Of a stretch of 64,000 nt of DNA, positions 1 through 12,561 are shown piece after piece (within the stretch, counting starts at the first letter, position 1; the number at the start of each line of letters is the position of its first letter). This stretch comes from Macrotrachela quadricornifera. Taxonomy: Eukaryota; Rotifera; Eurotatoria; Philodinida; Philodinidae. The stretch is taken from contig JAJEKB010021185.1 in assembly GCA_022393335.1 (NCBI GenBank), positions 2,010,277-2,074,276 of the forward strand, given 5' to 3'. Under the pieces are notes generated by a model. The model made no database searches, was not told the origin of the DNA, and saw only the letters and a program-made list of their open reading frames with translations. Made by a program: the position numbers and the translations under genes.

Positions 1-3000
1 TTAACATAAATAATCGAACAGATATTCTCAGATAATCTTCGATTATTGACATTTCAATATGATGATAACACATGGATTGATTAAATTGTTCGACAGTTAC
101 AAAGACGTTTGTCATTGACATGTATGGTCATCAAAGATCTGAATGACATAGAGAAACCAATAAAAAAAAAATTTTTTATTGAATTGTAGTAGATGCGCAT
201 CCAATGGCTAGAACCAGAATATTGTCGTTTTTAGGGTCAATTACACTATTTTGGTGTACAGATTGCTATTGATCAAGTTAAACAATTTCCATATCTCTCG
301 ATTACCAATTACAATTTTATTCTGAAATAAATTAAATCGGTACTCTTCCATAGAATGTTAACTGTGTTAACAAAGAAAGATCATTGTTATAATCTATGTT
401 GAAGTGATCGGATTTTGTCCTCACTTCCAATTATTCTTCTAGATAGTGAGATCACCTGTTTGTCTGTATCATTACTCTACCATAAAACTAACTCATTTGT
501 ATGTAGTTAACATTTATGAGATAAAGAAACCGAAATAATGATTTTGATTTGAATATGAATATTAAAATTGGGTGCAGCATAATTCATTCTCTTTGATGTA
601 ATGATTATCTTTTTCGAATATGTTTGTTTCATTCGAAGCGCTACGCAAAACAAAATGTGAAATATTTTGTATTGCCCTCTTCATCTCTTTCTATTAAAGT
701 CAAAAGAAAGAAAACAATATTTAGTAAAATAAAGGTGATGTTTCTCTGCTAAGCAAAAATATATAAATGTTAAATTGATTTTCGCTCAGTTAAATTAATA
801 TTTCTGAATAGAAAATTTTTTGTTAAGTTTCATAACTAATTTACAAATAAAATATTTAATTATGAAATTAAAAAATTAGATAAGTGAAAAATATTTATGA
901 GAAGTAAATATGACTGATACAAGATAAGAAAACGAAATTTATTTGAAACTTTAGTAGTGTGATTCACTTCTGTTGAATTTTTCTTTTCTTTTCCTGTGCT
1001 CCCTAGTTGATAGCTAAAATATCAAATAGTTTGGTAAGATTTTCCTCTACACTATACTATTTTTAGGTTTACTTTTTGTAATTTGTAGTGTCTATCTGAA
1101 ACGGCAAGATATCTATCTAGCATACGTTTGTCGGAAAAATAATTTGAAGCTGCAGATAGAGCATCATATTTTAGATCTACAAATAGGATTAATTTATGAT
1201 GAAAATGACATTATGGTGTTACGAACATAAATGTAAATGTTACAATTAGTTTTGACTCTTTCTCCTCTTTATTGAAAATAAAATGATAGCTATATATAGT
1301 CACAACAATAGGGAAAAACACAATATACACGAAGGAAAGATACAGAAAAATCCAATAACAGGAATGATTCAAGCATGTGGGCAACATATGAATGTAGACA
1401 ACAAAGAAAACAACAAAGATAGTGGCGTGAGGATTACACTCCACTATCTATCTCGTGATTGTGGTTTCAACCAAAGTCTACGATCGAAACAATAACAGGC
1501 CATTAGCTCTTTATCAGTACTATAACTGGTAAAAGAATCATAGGGTTTATGATAATAAATAGAAGATGTGAGATAATGCAGAAGCCAGGCTGGACATCCC
1601 CATATAAAGAATCGTGTTTGTCTATTCGTTATGCATTCGATTCCTGTAATAGCTAGTGTCAGCAAACGTTTCACGACACTTCCTTAAGTCCAGAAAAAGA
1701 TCGAGAGGAGCTTATTTCAAAATTTAGAAAATTTGGTACGATTTGAGACTATTTATTTCATACTGTAACCTTTCCGCATTGAATATGAGTGTGCGATGTG
1801 GAAGTGGACATCTGTTTATATAAACAAAGATGTTGGTATGTCTGTTCTTTATATATTTGATCTCAACAGCAACTGGTATACCACAAGAAAAAAAATGTGT
1901 ATATGAGTCTTTTTTACTAGCTTACCATGATGATCAATGAATGAAATAAATCTACAGACAAAATTTCTATTAAGAACAGATTTTTTTGGGAGATCTTACA
2001 GAAAAACTCCTCATGGTGGACACTACTTAGGAGCTTGGAGGAAATAATTTGAATTAGTGTGTTATCAATTGACAACTGCTGATATCGTCGATTTTGATTT
2101 TTTCCTTTCTGTTTTCTGCAAATGGAATGCTGATGAGAATATTTTAGAAAACTAGTTGGAGTGAATAGAAAAAAAGGAAGATGATAAATCTGTGATGGAA
2201 AAGACGTCAATGTTGGGTGGACTATTGGAATTAAGTAGAAAGATTCATCTTTTTGAGTGTGTTTAGTAGTTTCAGTTACACATCTTGATCTCCAATCTCA
2301 AATTACCATTGATTGACATTTATCTGTATTCAAAAATGATAAAAGATAGCTATATCATGGATTATCTTAACAATGATTTCTTCGAAAAACTTTGATTTTG
2401 AAAATAGCTTAAACTTTCCTTATAATGAACAATTTTGAAAAGTTTGGAAGGTATCCATTATAGAGTGGTTTTACGGTACTTCCGTGAATTTCATAATAAA
2501 CAACATGATATTGAATTATGCTTCTCTTTAATTGTTTTTCATTGGATTTTATCATAGAGAAAGTTCAATCGGGTTTTCCTCAAATTTGATGTTGTTGAAC
2601 TAGAAGCTCAATATTATTCATTAGATTGTTTACAATTACGTTCGTCAACGTGTATTAGAATACTATCAGCTAGAAAAAATTAAACGAAGTTAATGATCAC
2701 CAACACACATAGAAACAATTGTGCATAAATTTCCATAACAACATTATTTGACTAGAATCCCACTTATTGTGCTATTCTATTCTCATCGACCATTTTATAT
2801 CATTTTTTGTTTATAAAGATTCAGTAACTATACAATAAATTTGAACTAATCTGCTAGATTTGCTTAACTTCTTATATGCCATCTCCATTGAGTTGAATCA
2901 TCATGATAACTTTTTGCTTAGAATTTTTTTAGGCTTAGTTTGGTAAGATTCTACTTTCTCACCCATGTTCTGAAGAATTTGCCATGACTTGATAAGTGAT

Positions 3001-3057
3001 GACAAAATGCATTATCGCACACAAGCAAAGAAAGATAAAAGTCCACATGCATAATAA
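1..3057. other. Non-coding stretch, no gene recognised
   Basis: AT-rich sequence. The only open frames are short, hydrophobic or low-complexity, overlap each other on both strands, and show no family motif. I see no tRNA or rRNA and no clear transposon ends. It presumably includes the upstream region of the P450 gene at its right end. Confidence 0.5.
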
Positions 3058-3063
3058 TAAAAC

Positions 3064-3070
3064 TATAAAA
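3064..3070 (+). promoter_or_regulatory. Possible TATA box upstream of the P450 gene
   Basis: A TATAAAA heptamer lies about 65 bp before the P450 start codon. Such strings are frequent by chance in DNA this AT-rich, so the call rests on position only. Confidence 0.25.
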
Positions 3071-3131
3071 ACATCAACTGACTCGAATCCACGTTATTTT
3101 ACCTGTTCGCGATACTCGAACGATAAAAAAA

Positions 3132-4872
3132 ATGCTTATTACAGCCACATTGTTAACAGCTTGTCTCTGTCTTTTCGTTGCCTATCTTTGGAAATTAAAA
3201 TTACGTTATGATTATTTCATTCGTCGAAACATTCCAGGACCACCATTTGAATTTTTTTTTGGGCATTATCGAACTCTTTGGAACACTCCCTCTTATTCTA
3301 ATCAAATTATAGAATGGACACGTCGATATGGTCCAATTTATGGTCTTTTCGAAGGATCACGTCCAATGTATATCGTATCGGATGCTGATTTCTTGCAAGA
3401 AGTATTCATTAAACAATTTTCATCATTTCATTCGCGTCGTGGAACTATTCTCGATCGAGCTCGTTCAAGCAATGCAACAAGTTTGTTTGCTGCACATGCC
3501 AATCAATGGCGACGGCAACGACATGTCATCAATCCAACATTTACAACAATTAAGTTGAAAACAATGACTCCACTGGTGAACAAATGTATCGAATCTCTGA
3601 TGGTGAAAGTAGCTGAGAAGAATAATGAAGAATTTAATATCTATGAGATGTATAAACGATTGACAATGGATGTTATTTGTGAGTAGCACATTTCACTTTC
3701 TCAATAAGACAAAAAAATATCTTTTTCTTTTAGGGCATTGTGCATTTGGCATCGATACTGATATGCAAAACGATATGGAAAATAATTACATGAAATATTC
3801 ATTAATCCTCTCTGAAGTTGATGTCGGCAAATTATCCATTGTAAAATTATCTAATTTGATGCCATTTCTGAATCCATTCTTAATTCTCATGTTCAGAATG
3901 GGGATATTCTTGATTGAGACAGTGCGGAAAGTAGCACCTTCGTTTATGTCGAAAGATAAACTCTCTCCGATTACTTGGATTATTGAACAAGTTCGAGGAG
4001 TGGTGAAAGAAAGAGTGGCATCAGGCAAGAGACGTTCGGATCTCCTTCAATTGATGCTGGATGCAGCTAAACAGGATGAAGAAGTCAAAGTTAGTTTATT
4101 GAAAGGCTATTTAACTATAATTTGCTAAGAATAACGTAGATTTTTAGGATCATGAATCAGAAGACTTGATGTCAAAACATCTTCGATACGCAGAAGTAGT
4201 ATCGAATGTCATTCTTTTTATGTTTGCTGGCTTTGAAACAACATCTACTCATTTGGCTTATTCTACCTATGTTTTGGCGAAACATCCTGATATTCAAGAA
4301 AAACTACAGGCAGAAATCGATGAACAATGGGAAGAAAACAAAGAAATTGATTATGAACGAGTATCTGAAATGAAATATATGGATTTATTCATTCGAGAAG
4401 TATTACGAATGTATAAAGTCACAGGTCAGTCAGGTACTCGCATGTGTAACGAAGCAACAACTGTTTGTGGTCATCAAATTGATAAAGGTAACGAAATTGC
4501 CATCAAATTAAATATAAAATTTTCTTCGTCATATGCAGTATGTTGTTTTTTACAGGTTGTGTCATCCAAGCTGATGTTTATTCAGTCCACTATAATGTTG
4601 ATCTATGGGGACCTGAAGATCCACATCACTTCATTCCAGAACGTCATATGGTCAAACGTCATCCAGCTGCGTATATGCCATTTGGTATTGGACCTCGAAA
4701 TTGTGTGGGAATGAGATTTGCTTTGATGGAACTAAAGATGTGTCTAGCACGTCTATTGCATACCTATACAATTCTACCTGGTGATAAGATTGAACAAGGC
4801 ATGACTCGACGAGAAACACCAATCATTGCACCTCGAGCTATGTATGTAAAACTTACGAAACGATCAAACTGA
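3132..4872 (+). CDS. Cytochrome P450, CYP3-clan type, four exons
   Basis: Haem-thiolate monooxygenase, presumably anchored in the ER membrane by the hydrophobic N-terminus (LITATLLTACLCLFVAYLW) and oxidising lipophilic substrates or xenobiotics with electrons from P450 reductase. Exons read as 3132-3678, 3734-4089, 4148-4487 and 4556-4872. All junctions are GT-AG, phases agree, and the spliced product is about 519 residues, normal for the family. Visible motifs are a proline-rich hinge (PGPP), the I-helix AGFETT near residues 328-333, the K-helix E385-x-x-R388, a PERH segment near 442, and the haem loop FGIGPRNCVG with the ligand Cys464. The I-helix and C-helix (WRRQRHVINPTF) resemble CYP3/CYP5. 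The gene looks intact. The exact subfamily and substrate cannot be told. It converges on the ART-TPR gene downstream. Confidence 0.93.
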
Positions 4873-4911
4873 TTAAAACAAGAGAATGTACTAAACATTT
4901 TATTTTACTTG

Positions 4912-4917
4912 AATAAA
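4912..4917 (+). terminator. AATAAA polyadenylation signal of the P450 gene
   Basis: AATAAA occurs 40 bp after the stop codon, in the expected place for a polyadenylation signal. A second AATAAA-rich stretch follows within 30 bp. Confidence 0.5.
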
Positions 4918-5228
4918 CATTTTTTATTATCAAATAAAATAAAATCTTGACAGTGAAAGAATGAGACTTTGAAAATGCATCGTCTTCTTTATATTCTAAC
5001 GATGCACATCCTGAAGATTAAAAAAATTTACAAGAAAAGATGTTCAAAATGTCTATCAAATCTTTTTCGAGATATATTTTTGAAAAAAATCTGAATGATA
5101 TAGTTGATAGAGACATATTCCAAAATTCATAATATGTTGGTTTTATACAGCTTAGTTATGTAACCGTGATCATGTTCTTTTCCCATCACTTTGTCCATGC
5201 AAGAAGTTTCTACTTATCTTGGACTGTT

Positions 5229-5241
5229 GGGGGGGGGGGGG
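5229..5241 (+). repeat. 13-G homopolymer run
   Basis: Thirteen consecutive G in an AT-rich intergenic region. It may form a local structure, or its length may be an assembly or sequencing artefact. Confidence 0.9.
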
Positions 5242-5370
5242 CAGACATACGAAAGGGGCTATGCGATCACATTCCCGAATGCACAAGGCTTGAAATATCG
5301 AGAAAAACGACGGATCAAATTTAACCATTGGATGTCGTTTTCAACAGGTAAATGAAAGTAATTCCTCATC

Positions 5371-5881
5371 GGTCAAAAAGTATAAGTTCCATGCGTAAAC
5401 TTCAAATTTGGAGCTCACTTATGCATTCACTTTTTATCTATTGAATGCAGTACAATTTTTGTCCTTCATAGTAGAATAGCCTCCTTCTATCGGAATCCTA
5501 GCTGGACTGTAATATGTGATATTGAGCAAGTATGGCACCTGAGATGCTAAAGAATTCATCAAGAAGACTACAGGTATTATTTGAAATGCTTCTATCGTGA
5601 TTAGATTGTGTGAAGCATCCTGCGACATGCTTCTGGCATCTTACGCGATGCCTACAACGCCTCAGAAAATCCTTTTAGCATCGTAGAAGTTACTTGTAGC
5701 ATTTTAGATGATGCGGATAGCATTCCTATTCGATATCACATATTACAATCTACCTAGGAATTTCGTCGAAAGGTCGTAGCACTGAAAATCAGAAAAACAG
5801 GACCTCACTTTTATTGTAAGAGGTGAATGCATAGGCGGGCTCCAATTTTGTAGTTTACGGGTGGAACTCACTTTTTCGACT
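5371..5881. repeat. Foldback (palindromic) element, about 0.5 kb
   Basis: The two ends are diverged inverted copies. For example TTCCATGCGTAAAC near 5388 pairs with GTTTACGGGTGGAA near 5853, and TGTAATATGTGATAT near 5508 pairs with ATATCACATATTACAAT near 5734. Arms are about 150 bp around a centre near 5625 rich in ATGC strings. No ORF and no clear target duplication was found. It is probably a non-autonomous DNA element, lying between two convergent genes. Confidence 0.7.
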
Positions 5882-6338
5882 GTTCCACTCAGACTTTTTG
5901 AAAGCTATATATTAACATAGTCGATTCTGTATCAAAACCGGAATCAGAATTATCAATTCTAATATCATCAAAAAAGTACACCTTCAATTACAATACAATT
6001 TCAAAAATAAGACAGTCAATTTCGACTCTTATGAGCAAAAAAATGTGGAGTTAGTAGCATTTTTATAGAATGAGATATGCTTTTTTTCTTTCCCTTTTAA
6101 GAATTAGTGGAGTTGATCATCAAGAAATTTATTTAAATAATATTTTGATAAAGAACATGAGAAGACCTTATTTAATTCTTTTAGCATAATATGTGTAATT
6201 TGATGAATCACATAAATTATTTACAATTATATTTACAAGACAGAAAAGACGACTTCGATACGGTTACAAAAACTCTAGAAGCAACTCTGATTCCAAAAAA
6301 GTTGATTTTGCTCAAGTTTAATTATGTATGTCTTTTAT

Positions 6339-9188
6339 TTATGCACCTTCGTCAATTTTATCGATGGGATATTGCAAGTATTTTTTATATGTTGCAACAA
6401 CAGATTCATTGGCTCCATTTTCTATGCATTTGTCTAGAGCACGTTGACGATAACCACGTGCCATTTGGCACTCGTTACATCGTTCGTATGTACGCGCAAA
6501 AGCACTATAGATTCGAATTTCAAGCATCCTTGCGTCATTATGTGATGATTTAAGCCGGTAAATTAAACTTTTTTCTAGATGTATTCGAGCTTCATCTAAC
6601 ATGTTTAAGTTTGTACAGACAAGAGCAATATTATAGCGAGTGATAGCCGCTTGAGTTGGATTTTGATCCTCTTCAATGGACAGACCATCCAATGCTAGAA
6701 GATAATGATATAATGCTTTCTGATCATCATCAATGTCTTGATAACATACAGCTAAATTATTGTGAAGTCGAGACTTATGTAACATAATGAATCGAGGATC
6801 ATTTGAATTGTTCAGTAATTCAAGCTGAATTGTATAATAACAAATAGCTTGCTGGATATATCAATGAGCCCGCCAATCATCCGCGATATTACATTGGAGA
6901 ATTTCTAACGGATGCTTCATCCATGAAACGACTGGATACTTAGCGCTAATAAATAACGTACACTTACGACTGTTAATAAGATTACAATTCTCGGAACACA
7001 TCTTACTGATACTGTCGGATATCTCAAATTCGTCTATAACCGTTTCATCGTTAGTATACACCTTCTGAACTGCGTCAACATATTTCGCACACATTCGATA
7101 CATTAAAGGACCTAAACCAAGTACTGTATATAAACACAGCAGTATCTTGTACACGTCTAAACGATCATAATCATTTGCTGGTAACGTTGACTGTTCCATG
7201 AGTCGCAGAGCGTATTGACTGTAGAGTAGCGATTTTGCCTTATCATGATCAACATCGTAAATAAGAATGGAAATATTAGTATAAATAGTTACGAAGTGCC
7301 AATCATTGCTAGGTAAAATTTGTTCAGCAATTCGTAAAGATTCTGTATAATTTACAAGTGCTTTTTCGTTTTGCTGTAATGCAACATTTATCATGCCTAG
7401 TTCTTCGTACGAATCAACTAATGTTGGATGATTATGCGGTAAAATATTTAATTCAATATTGAGACCCTTCTGACAAAATTCTAATGCCATCTGAAAAAAC
7501 TGAAGATGTTCGTAAGCAGCAGCCATACCATGATAAACAGTAGCTAACATTTCTTGCTTGAACTTTCGTTCCGTGTCATTCTCGGCATTTAATCGAGTTA
7601 TGATTAGTAGAGCAGAGCGGTAACATCTGAGAGCCCGTTCAGGTTGTTGATGGGCTATATTTACTAGAGCCATATTATTATGAAGTATTGCCCACAACGG
7701 GTGAAAAATCGATATTGTCTCTGAAAAAAATGCTAAAGCTCGCTCAAATTGATGCTGGGCCGAACATACATAGTTAAGTTTGCGTAGTACTTCACCAAGA
7801 TTATTGTACAATATTCCGATTTCTGGATGATCAAAGGGCAGTATTTTAAGTAAGCGTGTATAGAAACGTCTAGCTTCACGCAAATAACCCATTTTTGAGA
7901 GGAACAATCCAAAGGTAAGGATTGATGATTGCTCTCCAATATGCTGTTCGGTATAGAAATCAATGAAACCCATCACTTCTTTAGTTGTTCTGAGCTTGTC
8001 ATAACTTTCCCTATTCAGCGTAAGCTGCACATACCAGAAAGTACCGGTGTCGTTGACACGTATTATATCCTCAACATAAAATATTGTCCCGAGAGAGAAA
8101 AGAATTTCTTCCTCGTGCGCCATAGTACTGTGTTCTTTGATATTGGCGAATGGACGACAATCACACGTAAGATCAACGTCGATCTGAAAAATTACTGATA
8201 AAAGACCTGGTGGTAGATCTTGGTCACGACAAGCGAAACCTGCTGCTAGTTCGTAGTTGGAAGTAGTTGAAAAAAATGTGTTAATTGAAACAAGATGGCC
8301 AATACTTTTTTGTAATTTCATCATTTCGGATTCCAACATTGTTATACCACGATAGACAGTTAATATACCCTCTTTTCCTCTATACTGCTGATTATACAAT
8401 AAAGTCAATTGATTAAATAAATCAACAAGAAAGTAACGATATTGAAAAAAGACTTCAAAATCTCGCTTGCGAAAGATCCGATTGAACAATTGATAGAGAA
8501 ATGTACCTTTCGTGTACCATTCAATCGCTTCATTTGCTTGGTATGTAATTTTGAACTTATTAATTTCCTTCAACTGCTGTGGATTATCTGCATAGCTGAT
8601 ATCACATTGTGCAACGAAGTCATCTTTGGCATGTGGTGTTTGAGGTAATCGACAGAGTACCTCGGTGAGCAAATGAAACCATAGAAATGAAGCTTGCTCA
8701 CTACTCAAATCTCTGAATGATTGTTCAGCTGTATCGAAAAGTGCGATAGGAAAATTCGCATTCGAAAGACAAACGATGTCTCTTTTAAGTCCAAGTAGCA
8801 GAGAATCATTATCGTTAAATATACCACGTACTTTTTCGAATTGTCGTGTCCAAATATGATTTTGAGCATTGTCTGTGTTAATAACATATATATATTTCAG
8901 TTGAGGTAAATCTGGAAGCGAAAGGAGAACTTGTTCTCCAAGACAATCTGAGACAACGAACAGTATATACACATCGTCAATCTTCTTGATATACTCACAG
9001 CACGGTTGCCATTCTGTGAATGAACGTATAGATTTTATGTAGGACAGGAAATGATCTTTACGTGAAAATGGCAGTATGCTTTCTGAATCTTTTATCGTAT
9101 CATTAAGCCATACAACGACGATATCTTTGAAACTACAGGATGTGAATGATACTAATTCTGGCGATGAAGACTCCATTTTTTTGAACAA
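6339..9188 (-). CDS. ADP-ribosyltransferase fused to TPR repeats, with an in-frame TGA
   Basis: The first 775 codons (9188 to 6864) read through without introns. An N-terminal region of about 200 residues of unknown role is followed by an R-S-E-type mono-ADP-ribosyltransferase domain: VYRG (R280), FFSTTSN (307-311), and a HEEEILF glutamate triad (E359-E361). Kinesin-light-chain-like TPRs start near residue 425. A TGA at 6861-6863 ends this frame, but the same frame continues without interruption to 6339 for about 170 more codons of clear TPR sequence. The TGA may be removed by an intron: a CCAG acceptor at about 6846 restores phase 0 with an upstream phase-0 donor such as GTGTAT in the QKVYT codons. 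It may instead be a true nonsense mutation. This architecture is an expanded family in bdelloids, and the role is likely cytosolic protein or small-molecule ADP-ribosylation. The family is clear; gene integrity is not. Confidence 0.85.
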
Positions 9189-11565
9189 TCAACGCTTATT
9201 TCTATAAAATCAGGGATTCAAAAGGACAATAACAACACTAAACGATAGAAGAAAAGAAATCAGTAAATGAAGTAGTTTCGGTGGAAGTAAATTTGTCATC
9301 GAACACTCCACTCCAACTTAGAAAACATTTTCATTCGAGTTTTTGTTCATTTCAAAATGAGAACAGTTCGCAAAAACTAATATTCGTTTCAAAATATAAG
9401 AGACTGCGGCTATTTAAATAACTTTTGATGGGAAGAAGATAGAAAGCTATGATCGAAATCGACAGAAAATTGAGGTTTTCAAAATTTCCAATACACATTG
9501 ATTTCTCAGAATACTGGTTGATAAATTTTGACCTCTAAAATATTTAAAGAAATGCATTGAAGAATAATGTTTTTTATGCATTTCGATAGCCCCGACACTC
9601 CGTTTTCCAATGATGAAAACTGCAATTCTCCATCTTCTTCCTGTCAAAAATGATTTAGATAACTGTAGAGACTTGTCTATTTTGAAATGGGTAGTAGTAA
9701 AAGTTTGATTATCTTTCAGTGAGGGTCGCAGAAAATCAGTGAGAAGACGGCGGTTTGTATGAAGGAATATTGGCCATGATTGAAAATTGGTTTTTCAGGA
9801 CTGTCTGAGATAATACCACCTTTTTTCTTTCGTTTTCCCTAAAAAAAAGCAAATCTCGTGGTTGGTGACGACCGCGGAATTGCTTACTATCGAATCAATC
9901 GCCCTTATCTCTGCTAAAAAATAATACATATCGACAAAAATTCATGCGAATTATTCGATTGGTTACAGAAAAAATGAAAAAGAAAATTTCTGTTTGTACA
10001 ACAACTAAGACAAATCAAATGATAAAAGTAACTTACAATTCGTGTGTTTCTCGAATTGAGAAACTGTGTTTAACAGTTAACTAAGCAATCATAAGATCAT
10101 AAACATTTAAACACAATAAAATAAACTATTTTTATATATGGAGTCAACGGTATATTATCAGTGTTTAAAGGTGAGATATACATTGATAAAAGTAGGTTTG
10201 ATATATAACACATTTATTGTTTCTGTGCTTTGCAGTATGTTGGAAAGAAAAAAGGATAAAGTTGGAAATTTATATAAGATAATATCTTGAGGTGAGGATG
10301 TGAAACAAACAAGAAACTACCACAATCCACATTTTAATCGCAATTTTCAAGAGATTGATCGTCAGATAGTATATTGATCTGCGTTAATAATTTTAGATGC
10401 TCAAAAACTCATGAGAATTCTAAGTTTTTCAAATTTAAGGAGTAGCAGAGAGTCAAATACTAACTATGGTGAGAGTAACATGAAACTACCACGATCTGAA
10501 TTTCGAGTAAGTCAATCTTTAATCTGGTAACCGCAACTTTTGCTTTTCAGCAATGGAGCAAGTCGAAGTTAAACTAATTTCTAGTTCTGAGTTAGTTCTT
10601 TTTATTAATTAATAAAATACAAACACTCTTCAGAGCTTTTCATAACAATTTTAAGCACAAGATCAAGCAAAAGCAATAATAAATAATAAGAAAAGCGATA
10701 GGAACAAAACAGGAGTAATTGAAAAAAGAAAACAGAAAAAAAGGAGAAACCAAATCGAAATAAAATAACATAATGCCTATTATTTGAACAGAATGTTCAT
10801 TATTTTAATAGGATATTAAGTAGAGAATAAGAAAACCTTCGAAAAATGGATTCAACGCATGCAATTGTGTGTGGCCAACGAAGACAGCTATTTCAAGCAT
10901 TTGATGAAATAAAAACTTGTTGAACTCGTTTCTGTTTTTTTTCTATTGTCGCTATTTCTGTGCATTTCTATGTCTGTAAAAAGCTAGGCATTAAAGAGAA
11001 GAGAAAAGAATAAAGAAAAGATAGTAAAAGGACAAAAAAATCAAAACAAAAAATACACATTGAAGAGAATAAAAACTAATGTTATTGTTACATATCATAG
11101 TAGACAGATGCAATGGAAGTTTTACTATTATTTTATTGGATGAATAATGATCAAATAATATAGAAATGTAGAGCTGAGTTTTTACTATCAGTCTGTATAA
11201 AAAGAAAATTTCTTGAAGCATTCTATAAAAAAACTCATATACCTTCGTAAAGACTTTTGGCCGTTTTTGTTTCTTAACGCCCTTCCCATCTCCTTTAGAC
11301 ATCTCGAATGTTTTTCATCATTCATCATATTTTTTTATACGTATGCCACCTCAAACAGCAGGTCTTGATATTAGTCAGGAATATAAATCTCTATTAAACT
11401 TCATCCTGACACCATTATCCTCAAGGAATTGATGTACCTTTGCTGCAATTTTTGAACCAACCAAAGTATTTATTTTGCACATAATGACATACGCACAACA
11501 CATACGATTTTTTAAACGAACAAGTATCAAAGTATAGAAGAGCGTGGATGACTTGAAAAGTGGTT
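9189..11565. other. Intergenic, no gene supported
   Basis: AT-rich. Minus-strand open frames at about 9447-9647 and 10991-11302 are composition-driven (Phe/Tyr/Leu- or Lys-rich) and have no recognisable domain. The stretch lies between the 5' end of the ART-TPR gene and the 3' end of the receptor gene. Confidence 0.5.
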
Positions 11566-12561
11566 TCACGAAAGAGTGATAGTACGAGGCTGTACTTGAT
11601 TATAACAATTATTCAACTTGAACATTTTCTTCAGTTCTTCTCTATAGATATTAGTCGACAGGATATATAAGAAAAATGGCAAGAAGTAACTACCTTGTTG
11701 CCAGATAAGGCTGATACTTCGAAGTCCAGCAGTAAAGGTAGTGTTCGTTGATGGTACGAGTACATATAATATATACGTGGTAGCAGCTGGTAAAGTGAAG
11801 ATAACATATGTGCCTACTTGAATGATCAGCATACGAGCCAATTGACCTTCTGTACGACGATGAAGATTTTGATGACCTACTGGTGCCACACGATGTATTT
11901 GACTTCGGATATTATGAATTGTTAATAGACCAAATACAGCCATAGCTAATGGTGCCACAACTTGATAAAGAATAATTCAAACTGAGAGATAGATTATACT
12001 AATTGTGGCTGAAGATTGATTACATTGATTAGTAGTATAATTCCAAGAAAATATTATTAAAAATGGACTCACACAAATAATGGTTAAGATAATGACAACA
12101 ATAATAACTTTTCGTGCTACACGTACTCGACTCAAATTACGTAAGTGTACCGAGGATGAACTTATAAAACATCGATCGACTGAAGCACAAACTAACATAA
12201 ATGCAACAAATAATGCTATTCCGTAGATGGTAAATGCTAATGTTTTGCATCCGAATGGTGTTGAACTTAAGTCGAATCCAAAACAATTACGAAGAAATTG
12301 ATACATGATCGAAGTACACTCATATAATAGACTTCCAATAGCCAAACCAAGAAAATAGTATGAACACGAAGATGTTCGAAGATTGCGTCGACAAAGTACG
12401 CTAATATTGATTGTGTTTGTAACCAATGTAAGTAGAATTGTGATTGGAAAAATATAATTTGAAACTTGATTGACTTCGCTATTCAAATTATATTGTGTAG
12501 ACGGTAATGACGTGCGATTATTCATTATTTCTGTTATTCGATAATACTCTTGTGACACCAA
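11566..12561 (-). pseudogene. Rhodopsin-like GPCR (FMRFamide-receptor type) with an in-frame TGA in TM5
   Basis: Seven-transmembrane receptor of about 330 codons. Visible features are TM1 near residues 36-56, an extracellular Cys105 before TM3, a DRC variant of the DRY motif at 129-131, TM4 near 151-172, TM6 (GTYVIFTLPAATTYILYVLV), and TM7 with PFFLYILSTNIYREELKKMF in place of NPxxY. A TGA at 11977-11979 (codon 195) falls inside TM5. The frame is otherwise open on both sides from start to stop and gives a continuous receptor sequence, ending soon after a normal helix 8. A 63-nt GT-AG intron could remove the stop in frame but would shorten TM5 to about 14 residues, so I favour a recent nonsense mutation. 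The ligand is unknown, presumably a neuropeptide. Confidence 0.72.

Noticed and set aside
1211..2210. Four overlapping short open frames near the left end
   Set aside because: They lie on both strands, are composition-driven, and lack domains, splice context or conserved patterns.
6191..6553. 120-codon plus-strand frame
   Set aside because: It overlaps the 3' coding end of the minus-strand ART-TPR gene and is its shadow.
11977..11979. TGA as selenocysteine or a reassigned codon
   Set aside because: TGA is used as a normal terminator in the P450 gene, and no selenocysteine-type GPCR or SECIS-like structure is known or visible here.
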